A stretch of DNA of 64,000 nucleotides from Acinetobacter qingfengensis. GTDB lineage: Bacteria > Pseudomonadota > Gammaproteobacteria > Pseudomonadales > Moraxellaceae. Each line of letters begins with the position of its first letter. The first letter of the stretch is position 1. Below the pieces are notes generated by a model. That model worked only from the letters and a program-made list of their open reading frames with translations. It was not told the origin of the DNA and searched no databases. Shown here in pieces: positions 1 through 8,319 of the stretch. Both the position numbers and the translations under genes were made by a program. The stretch is from the NCBI RefSeq assembly GCF_008693185.1, contig NZ_VXKN01000006.1, forward strand, positions 1 to 64,000, in the 5' to 3' direction.

Positions 1-80
1 CTTACCGAACTCAGAAGTGAAACCTCTTCGCGCTGATGGTAGTGTGGGGTTACCCATGTGAGAGTAAGTCATCGCCAGCT
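1..80 (+). rRNA. rrf: 5S ribosomal RNA, 3' part
   Basis: The first 80 bases match the 3' two thirds of a proteobacterial 5S rRNA: the ACCGAACTCAGAAGTGAAAC block, the GATGGTAGTGTGGG segment and a closing ATCGCCAG end. The 5' part lies outside the window, so this is the tail of an rrn operon read on the plus strand. The exact 3' end is uncertain by one or two bases. A strong hairpin terminator follows at once. Confidence 0.93.
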
Positions 81-89
81 CATTATTCT

Positions 90-126
90 AACCCCCGGTA
101 GTCATCCTGCCGGGGGTTCTTCTTTT
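90..126 (+). terminator. rRNA operon terminator
   Basis: A 9-bp GC-rich perfect stem (AACCCCCGG at 90-98 with CCGGGGGTT at 110-118) is followed by a T-rich tail. It sits 10 bases after the 5S rRNA end and is a typical intrinsic terminator of the rrn operon. Confidence 0.9.
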
Positions 127-392
127 ATCCAAATAAAATCCATATTTTAAATACTCCCTCAGCCTTGCATATGATTCCAGATAACATGATCGATATTTTA
201 GTTCTTCCATGTGAAACCATTCATTGTATCTATTGATTTCTTATTTATAGTTTTAAAATAAATTGAGTATATATGTCTTTATAGGTGAGTTTTTATTAAA
301 ATATTTGGGATTATCTAATAGTTAACTTTTTGTTTTTGTATTTTTCAAAATTTGGAAAAATATATCATTTTTTATTCTTATAAATTAGGTTG
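127..392. other. AT-rich spacer between rrn operon and tRNA-Arg
   Basis: About 265 bases of very AT-rich DNA with no convincing reading frame or RNA fold. It lies downstream of both the rrn operon (plus) and the tRNA (minus). Confidence 0.5.
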
Positions 393-465
393 TGCGCTCA
401 GCGGGACTCGAACCCACGTCGGTTGCTTAGGAGGCAACTGCTCTATCCAGTTAAGCTATAAGCGC
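393..465 (-). tRNA. tRNA-Arg (anticodon CCU)
   Basis: Read on the minus strand this folds as a full cloverleaf. The acceptor arms GCGCTTA and TGAGCGC pair with one G-U. The anticodon stem GTTGC/GCAAC encloses the loop CTCCTAA, giving anticodon CCU, which reads AGG. The T-arm GTGGGTTCGAGTCCCGC is typical. The discriminator is A and the 3' CCA is not encoded. Confidence 0.95.
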
Positions 466-554
466 AAAGTGCTGTTAAATGTAACGTAAAACGATAAGAA
501 AAAAAAGTCATTCCAAAGAAATAACTTCTTATAAATGAAAAGAATGTTGAATGT

Positions 555-1922
555 TTAATCAGCTTTTGGATTTAATATTTTAAATAAGATAAACATTAAG
601 ATAATCCATATAGGAATCATGATGACAGATTCTTTGAATCCCTGTGTCCACATGATATATAAAATCAAAGCGATAAATGCCAGTACAAAATAATTGCTTA
701 GAGGCGAAAATAAAGCTGGATAATGAGTCTTGATATTATTGGCATTTATAAACTTCTTATATTTTAAATGGGTAAGAGAAATCATTGCCCAGTTTAAAAC
801 TAATGCGCCCACAACAATATACATAAGATGTCCAAGTGCTTTTTCTGGAACAAAATAATTTAATAATACGCAACCAAAAATTAATATGGCAGAGAGTAAT
901 ACAGCGGGTACGGGTACACCTTTGGTACTGGTTTTTGCGAATAATTTGGGAGCATTCCCTTGTTTTGCGAGGCTATAAAGCATACGACTATTGGCAAACA
1001 TGCCGCTGTTATATACAGAAAGTGCTGCGGTTAAAATAATGAAGTTAAGGAGATGTGCCGCCCAGTTAATTCCCAGCTGACTAAAAATCATTACAAATGG
1101 ACTTTTATCTAAACTACCACTACCAAGATTTAGTTGATTCCATGGGACTAAAGAGAGTAGAACTGTTAATGCTCCTACATAAAAGACGAGTACACGGAAT
1201 ATGACCTGATTGATTGCTCTTGGGATGGTTTTTTGTGGGTTATCCGCTTCGGCTGCAGCCATACCGATTAGTTCAATTCCTCCAAATGCGAACATCAGGA
1301 ATGCCAGCATGTAAAAAAGACCCTCAAATCCATTTGGAAAGAAGCCACCATGTGCCCATAAATTACTAAAAGATGCATTGGAGTCTTGTGCTGGGTTAAA
1401 AACTAGAAATAAGCCAAAAATAATCATGGCAATGACCGCAGAAACTTTAATAATGGCGAGCCAAAATTCAGATTCACCGTAAATTTTTACATTAGTCAGA
1501 TTAATAAGGGTGACAAATAGGAAAAAAATTAATGCTGATACCCAGACCGGAATATCAGGCCACCAGTAATTAATATATTTGCCAATGGCTGTAAGTTCAG
1601 ACATTGCAACCAGCACATACAAAATCCAATAATTCCAACCAGTCAAAAATCCGGGAAATTTCCCCCAATATTTATAGGCAAAATGACTAAAAGAGCCTGC
1701 AACAGGTTCTTCAACGATCATTTCACCTAATTGACGCATGATTAAGAAAACGATTAAACCTCCAATCGCATAGCCTAGAATAATTGAAGGTCCAGCTGAT
1801 TTAATAATATCAGCAGATCCTAGAAATAATCCTGTTCCAATTGCGCCACCCATGGCAATGAGCTGAATGTGTCGGTTTTTCAAACCTCTTTGTAGCCCTG
1901 AAGTTCTTTGATCCAATGACAA
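555..1922 (-). CDS. aroP: Aromatic amino acid permease (AroP/PheP-like, APC superfamily)
   Basis: An inner-membrane amino acid:proton symporter of the amino acid transporter (AAT) family, 455 residues, close to the length of E. coli AroP. About 12 hydrophobic segments run through it. The family hallmark near residues 23-36 (MGGAIGTGLFLGS) is clear, as is the GGIELIGMAAAEADNP block, which corresponds to the conserved helix 6 substrate region. Import of Phe, Tyr or Trp is inferred from similarity to AroP; other AAT substrates remain possible. No ATG precedes the conserved N-terminus, so a TTG start is needed (codon 1 or codon 3; an AAGAG motif is better spaced for the second). It is a single gene followed by the tRNA. 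Confidence 0.85.
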   Translation of the reverse strand: MSLDQRTSGLQRGLKNRHIQLIAMGGAIGTGLFLGSADIIKSAGPSIILGYAIGGLIVFLIMRQLGEMIVEEPVAGSFSHFAYKYWGKFPGFLTGWNYWILYVLVAMSELTAIGKYINYWWPDIPVWVSALIFFLFVTLINLTNVKIYGESEFWLAIIKVSAVIAMIIFGLFLVFNPAQDSNASFSNLWAHGGFFPNGFEGLFYMLAFLMFAFGGIELIGMAAAEADNPQKTIPRAINQVIFRVLVFYVGALTVLLSLVPWNQLNLGSGSLDKSPFVMIFSQLGINWAAHLLNFIILTAALSVYNSGMFANSRMLYSLAKQGNAPKLFAKTSTKGVPVPAVLLSAILIFGCVLLNYFVPEKALGHLMYIVVGALVLNWAMISLTHLKYKKFINANNIKTHYPALFSPLSNYFVLAFIALILYIMWTQGFKESVIMIPIWIILMFILFKILNPKAD

Positions 1923-2041
1923 TACTCTTAAATAATCAAGATAGTGTATTGTAATGGATCACTATAAATTCGCATATACATAATAAGTATGGATGCTCCA
2001 AAGTAATAAAATCAGACTCAAATTTTTGAGATTTTCCACCT

Positions 2042-2291
2042 CTAGATAAAACCCCACATTAATAATGCGATTAGCCCAATTGAAAAACTAATTAAAAGTG
2101 TTTCACAGAATTGAGTAAATGATTAAGTAAGCCATGGTCTCAATAATTGTGTAATTGCATAAAAAGTGAAAAGTAATGCAGAAAATTTAGGACTTGGAGT
2201 GGGTTGAATTTTTTGTAATTTATTGCGCATATATCACAGATCCCATAAAACTGGCACTAATAAATATTGCGAATAGCAAGAGATCTTTCAT
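2042..2291 (-). pseudogene. Probable remnant of a small membrane protein
   Basis: On the minus strand an ATG at 2291 opens a hydrophobic peptide (MKDLLLFAIFISASFMG...YAQ) that stops after 23 codons. One frame over, a protein-like run (RNKLQKIQPTPSPKFSALLF...) continues to an in-frame TAA, followed by another hydrophobic stretch (LLISFSIGLIALLMWGFI) ending in TAG at 2042. One frameshift plus one nonsense change would join the pieces into a protein of roughly 80 residues with two or three membrane segments. The family is unknown. It could also be chance in AT-rich DNA. Confidence 0.4.
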
Positions 2292-2411
2292 GTTGTGTAA
2301 TATGAGAACTGCCAAAGAACACCAATGATTTGATAAAAATATGAATTAAATAAATCGAGTCGATCATTGAAATATATAACAAACCAATTCCAAAATGGTA
2401 AAAAATCAGGC

Positions 2412-2427
2412 ATCACAGTGCTGTGAT
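2412..2427. promoter_or_regulatory. Short perfect inverted repeat, candidate operator
   Basis: ATCACAG and CTGTGAT flank a 2-base centre. The arms are in inverse order compared with a CRP/Vfr site (TGTGA-N6-TCACA), so it is not that. It lies in a long intergenic region with no assigned regulator. Confidence 0.25.
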
Positions 2428-2617
2428 TAACCCAAAATTTAGATTTCTAATGAAATTTCTTGAATAGAAATAAAATCAAAATGTTTTGTATTTTTATACA
2501 TTATTATAATTAACTACAAGGCATCTTTTTTAATGATTATTGGGAACTAAGTAGTTTCACTAAACTCCCCTGTAAGCCGGGGAATCTAATGAAATGAAGA
2601 TAACAATTTGGGTATGT

Positions 2618-4441
2618 TTAATAATCAAAACTAAAATGTTCAGATTTTAGAGAAGTTAGACCACGTGAAGGATTCATCATGGCTTCAGCATGTCCTTGTG
2701 AGCGGGGTAGCAATCGATCAAAGTAAAAATTAGCAACTTTGAGTTTTGCTTTATAAAAGTCGATACTTTCCTTACCATCACCTTTTTCGATTTTATCTGA
2801 AGCAACCGCTGCTTGTTGTGCCCAGAAGTAAGCCATCATGGCATAGCCTGAAAACATGAGATAATCTACACTGGCACTGGAAACAATGTCACGGTCTTTT
2901 CGGGCTGTTAGCCAGATACGTGTTGTTAATAATCCCCATTGCGTACAGATTTTTGTCAGATCCCAGACGAAACGACGTAAATATTTGTTTCGGGCATGTT
3001 GTCCACAAAATTTAAGAATTTCACTTGTATATGTAGCAATAATTTTACCACGAGTACCGATTAATACTTTGCGTCCAAGTAAATCTAAAGCTTGAACACC
3101 GGTGGTTCCTTCATACAGTGTGGCAATTCGTGCATCTCGCACGATTTGCTCCATTCCCCATTCCTTAATATAACCGTGTCCGCCAAAAACTTGTACTCCT
3201 TGATTTGCCGATTCAAAGCCCATTTCGGTAAGAAAGCCTTTCAAAATCGGAGTATAAAATCCAAGGGTTGCATCTAACTCTTGATATTTGGCTTGATCAC
3301 CCTGTGCCAGGGCATCAGACATTTTATCAGCAATTTGTGCCGTGTAATAAATCATGGCACGTCCGCCTTCAGCAATAGCTTTTTGGGTTAATAGCATACG
3401 GCGTACATCGGCATGATGGATAATGGCATCGGCGACTTTATCTGGATCTTTTTTTCCGGATAATGCTCGCATGGATAAGCGTTCCCGTGCATAAGGTAAT
3501 GCACCTTGAAAAGAAAGTTCAGCATGGGCAACGCCTTGAACGGCTGTTCCTAAGCGGGCTGTATTCATGAAAGTGAACATGGCATGTAAGCCTTTATTGG
3601 GTTCTCCAATCAGGAATCCTGTTGCTTCTTCAAAGTTCAGTACGGCTGTTGCAGATGCTTTGATTCCCATTTTATGTTCGATAGAACCACAATTTACCGC
3701 ATTACGTTCGCCAATTTGGCCATCTTCTGTTGGTAAAAATTTAGGTACAATAAATAGGGAAATTCCTTTTGTTCCTTTTGGTGCATCGGGTAGTCGTGCC
3801 AATACGATGTGAACAATATTTTCGGTCAGATCATGTTCACCGGCAGAAATAAAGATTTTTGTACCTGATATTTTATAGTGACCATTTGATTGAGGTTCTG
3901 CTTTGGTTTTGACTTGTCCTAAATCTGTACCACATTGTGGTTCTGTCAGGCACATAGTGCCACTCCATGTGCCGGCAACAAGATGAGGCATATAGGTGTT
4001 TTTTTGTTGTTCTGTACCAAATTCCAGGATGGTATTCATACATCCCATACTTAAACCGGGGTACATGGTGAATGACCAATTTGCCGTTCCCATCATCTCG
4101 GATTTGATGATGTTTAATGATAACGGTAAACCTTGTCCACCGTATTGTTCAGGATAGGATAAGCCTTGCCAGCCTCCCTGAACGAATTGATCATAAGCTT
4201 CTTTATAACCTTTAGGCGTGGTCACATCGCCATTATTCCAATGACAGCCTTCACTGTCGCCAGATTGATAAAGTGGTGACAAGGTATTTTCACAAAAATC
4301 TGCGGCGCCTTCTAAAATCATGTCAATTGTGTCGGCATCAACCAGATCGCTATTGGATAATGTCTTGTAGTGTGATGAGAAATCAAACACTTCATTCATT
4401 AGAAAACGGATGTCACGTAATGGGGCTTTATATACTGGCAT
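2618..4441 (-). CDS. Acyl-CoA dehydrogenase with C-terminal extension domain
   Basis: FAD-dependent acyl-CoA dehydrogenase that would carry out the first alpha,beta-desaturation of fatty acid beta-oxidation in the cytosol. At 607 residues it belongs to the long proteobacterial subgroup with an N-terminal cap and an added C-terminal domain. Visible signatures are MCLTEPQCGTDLG (flavin/substrate loop), GTKIFISAGEHD, the QVFGGHGYIKEWGMEQIVRDARI block and YEGTTGVQ near residue 440, which carries the catalytic Glu. A good Shine-Dalgarno (AGGAC) precedes the ATG. It stands alone here with long flanks. Chain-length specificity cannot be read from sequence, and members of this subgroup are sometimes named DmdC-like. 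Confidence 0.87.
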   Translation of the reverse strand: MPVYKAPLRDIRFLMNEVFDFSSHYKTLSNSDLVDADTIDMILEGAADFCENTLSPLYQSGDSEGCHWNNGDVTTPKGYKEAYDQFVQGGWQGLSYPEQYGGQGLPLSLNIIKSEMMGTANWSFTMYPGLSMGCMNTILEFGTEQQKNTYMPHLVAGTWSGTMCLTEPQCGTDLGQVKTKAEPQSNGHYKISGTKIFISAGEHDLTENIVHIVLARLPDAPKGTKGISLFIVPKFLPTEDGQIGERNAVNCGSIEHKMGIKASATAVLNFEEATGFLIGEPNKGLHAMFTFMNTARLGTAVQGVAHAELSFQGALPYARERLSMRALSGKKDPDKVADAIIHHADVRRMLLTQKAIAEGGRAMIYYTAQIADKMSDALAQGDQAKYQELDATLGFYTPILKGFLTEMGFESANQGVQVFGGHGYIKEWGMEQIVRDARIATLYEGTTGVQALDLLGRKVLIGTRGKIIATYTSEILKFCGQHARNKYLRRFVWDLTKICTQWGLLTTRIWLTARKDRDIVSSASVDYLMFSGYAMMAYFWAQQAAVASDKIEKGDGKESIDFYKAKLKVANFYFDRLLPRSQGHAEAMMNPSRGLTSLKSEHFSFDY

Positions 4442-4659
4442 GGTAGCGTCCTATCTAATCATTATTCATTTATACTTTTTCATTATTCATATTTTGATGT
4501 GAATAACATTGATAATAGCGCATAAAACTATTGTCAGAAAGGCGAATAGCAACACAATTACAATAGAATTATTATGTTAATTTATTTATGTTTTATGCTG
4601 CTTTTTCTTTTAAAGAATAATGGCAACAGGATAATTTAATTCTAAAATATGGTGCGTCA

Positions 4660-6804
4660 ATGAAACTTAAAATATTAACATTTGCATTATTGAGCTTGGG
4701 TATGGTGGGCTGTGCAAGTCAATCGATTAATCAACAAAAAGTTGCATTAAACCAACAGGTTTATCACGGCTATGAACAACTGGTATCTAAACAAAGTTAT
4801 GCATTCGACGGAAAAATACGTTTTAATGCAGAACTACAACCCGATACAAAAAATAATGTTTCAACTGAACAAAATGTGGATCGTCAGCAGCGATTGCAAT
4901 TATTTGCTCAGGCATTTCCACAGCAAAATAATTTGACAGAAATTGAGCGTCAGTGGATGCGTGAAGGTCTGGAAAAAGGTACTGAAACATCTTCCGATAC
5001 AAAATCAGAACGTCTGAATAAAGTCATACAGGTATTTATGCAGCGTTATTATATGAGTTTTGATGGGGTAGTTGACCTTAAGCATGGCCAACTCAGTTTA
5101 AATCCTAAATTTGGTTATCAGGCAAAAAATGCACAAGGCTGGATGGTTTTTCCTTTGGCACTGGATCTGAATAATTCTAAGGCTTATGCAGATATTTCAG
5201 CATTGTCACCTATTACAACCGATCCAAAATATGATGGTCGATATATCGTTTTTGATTATGCAGATTTTTTAGCAAAAGCAAATGTGGATACTAAACCCTT
5301 ACTACAATTTTTACGTGAGTATTTGTTGACTAATGCTGCTTTGGCGCAAGAAAATGATTACCAACATATTGCATTATCTGCACAAGATAAACAGGCTGGC
5401 GGTGTACAAAAGATCCGTTATCACTCTACCTATCAGGAATTGATGGCACAATACAGTTTGTTTTTCTATTTGAATCAGAATTATTTGAAAAAAACTTTGG
5501 TTTTGGGAGATGGAAAAACTCCTCTTGATTTTAACCTAACCCAGTTAATGAAAACCGGTCAGCCAATTACCGGGGCTGTCAATACGGATAAACTTACTGA
5601 TGCTGTATTACATGAGCAGAATGATGCAGATCAAGCCTATCTACGACTAACTACAGCTATTTCTTCACTGGATTTAGATGAAGAAAATATAGACGAAGCA
5701 GTAGATCACGATTCTGGTGTGGAAGCCAAGCCAGATGCCACTGATGATATTTATCTCCAGTATTTCGCAGCATTAAAAGCATTTGATCAGTATAAATCTG
5801 ATCAATTAATTACTGCCAAGCAATTACAAAAAATTGTATTGGATAATCCACAAGCTTATAACGCTTTAATTCAGGCGGCAAAATCAGGTTCAGAGGAATT
5901 ACAACTCTTATTAGGGAATGAATTTACCAATGACATCGTATTGGATGCAAAAGGGCGTTTAATTCGTTCTCAAATGAACTATGATTTTAAAGGTTTGGAA
6001 CAGCTAGGGATCAAAAACTTCTCTGGTCAATTTGATATGAACATTCATAGTTATGGTTCTGCCAAAATTGATCAAAAAGCTTTAAAAGAAGCTGTCCCAT
6101 TTGATCAAGCAGCAAATGATCAAAGTATTTTAAAACTTGGTGAAAAATTATCGAAAGATACATCTTCCAAGGACGATAATAGTAAGACATGGGGTAACCA
6201 GCAACGCTATGAACGCTTAGCCCAAAATCTAGTGAGTAAAAATCAAAGTGCATTTGAAACATATCGTACTGTATTACTGTATGGTATGTTGCTGGAAGGA
6301 GATGAACAGCCTGAAAATACTCAAGATATGAAGGATTTACAACTTGCTGTTGATGTGGAAGCATTTAGCGTGGCCAAAGATAAAAAATGGCCGTTGACTG
6401 CCCAACAACAAAAATATTCACAACAACTGGGTACAGATGCTGTGACGAATTACTATATTCCTACTTACCTTGCGTACAGTATTGAGGATATTGTTCATAA
6501 GGCATATCAAGAACGCCAACTACATAATGATTTTCTAAAATTACGCAAACAGGGTAAAACCAATGCTCAAATTTTTGCGAATTTGTATGAAAAATTAGAT
6601 CAGCAAGACTATGGGGTTTCGGATAATGAAAATTACCAGAAACAGTCTAAAATCTTTGCAAATACAATTGGTGAAATCGCTGCACAAGATTTAAAAACAC
6701 AAACAATTGATACACAAAGATTAAAAACTCTTAATAGCGGGCAATTAGATGATTTGAATGCTAAGGCCTATAAGCAAGTGTATCAATTATTTTTAAAGAA
6801 ATAA
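4660..6804 (+). CDS. Large predicted lipoprotein of unknown function
   Basis: A 714-residue protein with a clear lipoprotein signal peptide (MKLKILTFALLSLGMVGC), the lipobox LGMVGC placing the lipidated Cys at residue 18. The residue after Cys is Ala, not Asp, so sorting to the outer membrane is expected. The rest is soluble, rich in Gln, Asp and Lys, with long helical-looking stretches and an acidic segment near residues 340-365 (DLDEENIDEAVDHDSG). I recognise no enzyme motif or named domain. It is a single gene facing aroE, closed by a hairpin. The length and open frame support a real gene; the function is unknown. Confidence 0.85.
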   Translation: MKLKILTFALLSLGMVGCASQSINQQKVALNQQVYHGYEQLVSKQSYAFDGKIRFNAELQPDTKNNVSTEQNVDRQQRLQLFAQAFPQQNNLTEIERQWMREGLEKGTETSSDTKSERLNKVIQVFMQRYYMSFDGVVDLKHGQLSLNPKFGYQAKNAQGWMVFPLALDLNNSKAYADISALSPITTDPKYDGRYIVFDYADFLAKANVDTKPLLQFLREYLLTNAALAQENDYQHIALSAQDKQAGGVQKIRYHSTYQELMAQYSLFFYLNQNYLKKTLVLGDGKTPLDFNLTQLMKTGQPITGAVNTDKLTDAVLHEQNDADQAYLRLTTAISSLDLDEENIDEAVDHDSGVEAKPDATDDIYLQYFAALKAFDQYKSDQLITAKQLQKIVLDNPQAYNALIQAAKSGSEELQLLLGNEFTNDIVLDAKGRLIRSQMNYDFKGLEQLGIKNFSGQFDMNIHSYGSAKIDQKALKEAVPFDQAANDQSILKLGEKLSKDTSSKDDNSKTWGNQQRYERLAQNLVSKNQSAFETYRTVLLYGMLLEGDEQPENTQDMKDLQLAVDVEAFSVAKDKKWPLTAQQQKYSQQLGTDAVTNYYIPTYLAYSIEDIVHKAYQERQLHNDFLKLRKQGKTNAQIFANLYEKLDQQDYGVSDNENYQKQSKIFANTIGEIAAQDLKTQTIDTQRLKTLNSGQLDDLNAKAYKQVYQLFLKK

Positions 6805-6815
6805 GCATTAAATAT

Positions 6816-6855
6816 TCATCTGATTTCGCAATGAATGAAATCAGATGAAATGTTT
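6816..6855. terminator. Hairpin between convergent lipoprotein gene and aroE
   Basis: A perfect 11-bp stem (TCATCTGATTT, 6816-6826, with AAATCAGATGA, 6838-6848) and an 11-base loop starts 11 bases after the lipoprotein stop. Short T-runs follow on the plus side. Likely a terminator for the lipoprotein gene and perhaps for aroE. Confidence 0.7.
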
Positions 6856-6900
6856 TAAAAGTTTGTTTAACTCTTAATTGATTAGGGTATTTAGGCTTTT

Positions 6901-7722
6901 TTATACTGTAGGTGTTTGAAATAAAAGATCCTGAATATCAGGGGAACACCCATTCCATCGTTTAAAAGATTCGGCTGCTTGGCCGACTAACATTGACCAA
7001 CCATCTGCAACGGGTAAATTTTGTTCTTTTACTTGTTCAATGAAACTTGATGCTTTGCCATAGGCCATTTCATAAGCGGCTTGAAATTGTAAAGTTTCAG
7101 GAAGTTTTAAAGGTTCACCAGATAAACTCGCAGATGTAGCATTAATGACTATATTAAATTCACCTTGTAATTGATCTAATGCAATGGCGGATAGAGAGAG
7201 TGCTGGTGTAAATGGCTTGACATCCGTAATTAGTTGTTGTGCACGGACCAAAGTGCGATTAGCAATCGTAATATGTGCAACACCAGCTTGAGCCAAAGGA
7301 TAGATTACGCCACGTGTGGCGCCACCCGCACCCAGAATTAGGATTTTACTTTTAGATAGTTGCCATCCCTGTGCTTGCAGAGCAATAACCAAACCTTGAC
7401 CATCGGTATTATCCCCGTAAAGTTGCCCATCCTGCATCCACAGCGTATTTACAGCCTTGGCAATTTGGGCGCGTTCGGTAAGAACATCACATAGAGCAAA
7501 CGCTTGTTCTTTAAATGGAACAGTAATATTTAAGCCACAACCACCATGTTTAAAGAATTCTGTTACTGTTTTCGCAAAACCATCTAACGGTGCAAGAATT
7601 TTTTCATAATTAAGATTAATCGCTGTTTTTTGAGCGAAGGCTAAATGTAGTTCCGGAGAGCGAGAGTGTGCAATTGGATTACCCACTACGGCAAATTTTT
7701 TGATCATAATACGCTGTATCAT
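6901..7722 (-). CDS. aroE: Shikimate dehydrogenase
   Basis: NADPH-dependent reduction of 3-dehydroshikimate to shikimate, the fourth step of the chorismate pathway, in the cytosol. Seen: the substrate motif VGNPIAHSRSPELH near the N-terminus, NITVPFKEQ with the catalytic Lys, NTDGQG with the catalytic Asp, and the nucleotide-binding GAGGATRGV with ANRT following, typical of NADP-preferring AroE. 273 residues is standard. An internal ATG at codon 6 (7707) matches the usual family start about as well; neither has a clear ribosome binding site. In relatives hemF lies directly upstream; here about 1.1 kb separates them. Confidence 0.96.
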   Translation of the reverse strand: MIQRIMIKKFAVVGNPIAHSRSPELHLAFAQKTAINLNYEKILAPLDGFAKTVTEFFKHGGCGLNITVPFKEQAFALCDVLTERAQIAKAVNTLWMQDGQLYGDNTDGQGLVIALQAQGWQLSKSKILILGAGGATRGVIYPLAQAGVAHITIANRTLVRAQQLITDVKPFTPALSLSAIALDQLQGEFNIVINATSASLSGEPLKLPETLQFQAAYEMAYGKASSFIEQVKEQNLPVADGWSMLVGQAAESFKRWNGCSPDIQDLLFQTPTV

Positions 7723-7887
7723 TTAAAGTTTGATATTAATTTAGCAACTTACGAAAGAAGAAGTGATTCTTTCATTTACTTGTTATGCATCATATCATTA
7801 CAGAAAACAAGAAATTTCGTAAGACATCCAGATGATAAAAATTATGCGGATTTATGAAAGATAAGCAAGTTTTTCTATAATTACATA

Positions 7888-8118
7888 TTATTTTTCAATG
7901 ATTTTTAGTACTTCAGACGGTTGGATATTTAATGCCTCACAAATTTCAATATATTCTATGATGTCAAGTTTTCTATCTTTACCTTCAATTTTTGCAATAT
8001 ACGATTGAGGTTTACCTAATTGATGTGCAATTTGAGTCTGTGTCATTCTGGCTTGCTTTCTTGCTGCAATTAAGCAATCTATCAAGATTTGATAACGTTG
8101 TTGATAAATCGTCTTCAT
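7888..8118 (-). CDS. Small XRE-family HTH transcriptional regulator
   Basis: A 76-residue single-domain protein. Residues about 17-70 form a Cro/C1-type helix-turn-helix: IAARKQARMTQTQIAHQLGK is helices 1-2, and PQSYIAKIEGKDRKLD is the recognition helix with its following turn. There is no sensor or toxin domain, so it resembles controller-type repressors of small modules. It sits between aroE and hemF and is divergent from the orphan gene at 8320. Paired repeats in the shared upstream region (8158-8186) are good candidates for its operators. Its only well-defined partner is that orphan gene. Confidence 0.85.
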   Translation of the reverse strand: MKTIYQQRYQILIDCLIAARKQARMTQTQIAHQLGKPQSYIAKIEGKDRKLDIIEYIEICEALNIQPSEVLKIIEK

Positions 8119-8145
8119 GTCGACGTCAAGACTGTTGAAAGTGAC

Positions 8146-8174
8146 TTGACATTTTTATCCTATTTTAGAATAAT
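8146..8174 (+). promoter_or_regulatory. Predicted sigma-70 promoter of the orphan gene at 8320
   Basis: A perfect -35 hexamer TTGACA (8146-8151), a 17-base spacer and a -10 hexamer AATAAT (8169-8174, five of six to consensus) point along the plus strand. Initiation near 8181 would leave a leader of about 140 bases before the ATG at 8320. Confidence 0.65.
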
Positions 8175-8187
8175 CCCATTTTAGGAT
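8158..8187. promoter_or_regulatory. Tandem operator-like repeats over the promoter
   Basis: TCCTATTTTAGAA (8158-8170) and TCCCATTTTAGGA (8174-8186) agree at 11 of 13 positions with a 16-base period. The outer edges also form an inverted pair (ATCCTA 8157-8162, TAGGAT 8182-8187). They cover the spacer, the -10 element and the likely start site of the plus-strand promoter, as expected for repressor sites of the adjacent XRE protein. This is inference from position and symmetry. Confidence 0.55.
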
Positions 8188-8319
8188 TTTTTAATTAAGT
8201 TTGTGTTTTGTTATATTTGAAAAATGTAGGGGTTTAATTTTTAAATAAAAATTAATGTTTGATTATGTAGTGAAATTGAAAAAAGCAAAACAGCGTGTAT
8301 TGTGTAGAGGGAAGTGGGT

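Larger units (their letters stand above)
1923..2617. other. Long intergenic stretch with decayed coding remnants
   Basis: Nearly 700 bases between aroP and the acyl-CoA dehydrogenase, both on the minus strand. It holds the aroP upstream region, a degraded small membrane-protein gene (2042-2291), a short inverted repeat (2412-2427) and a weak hairpin near 2565-2583 (TCCCC/GGGGA). Nothing else is supportable. Confidence 0.6.
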
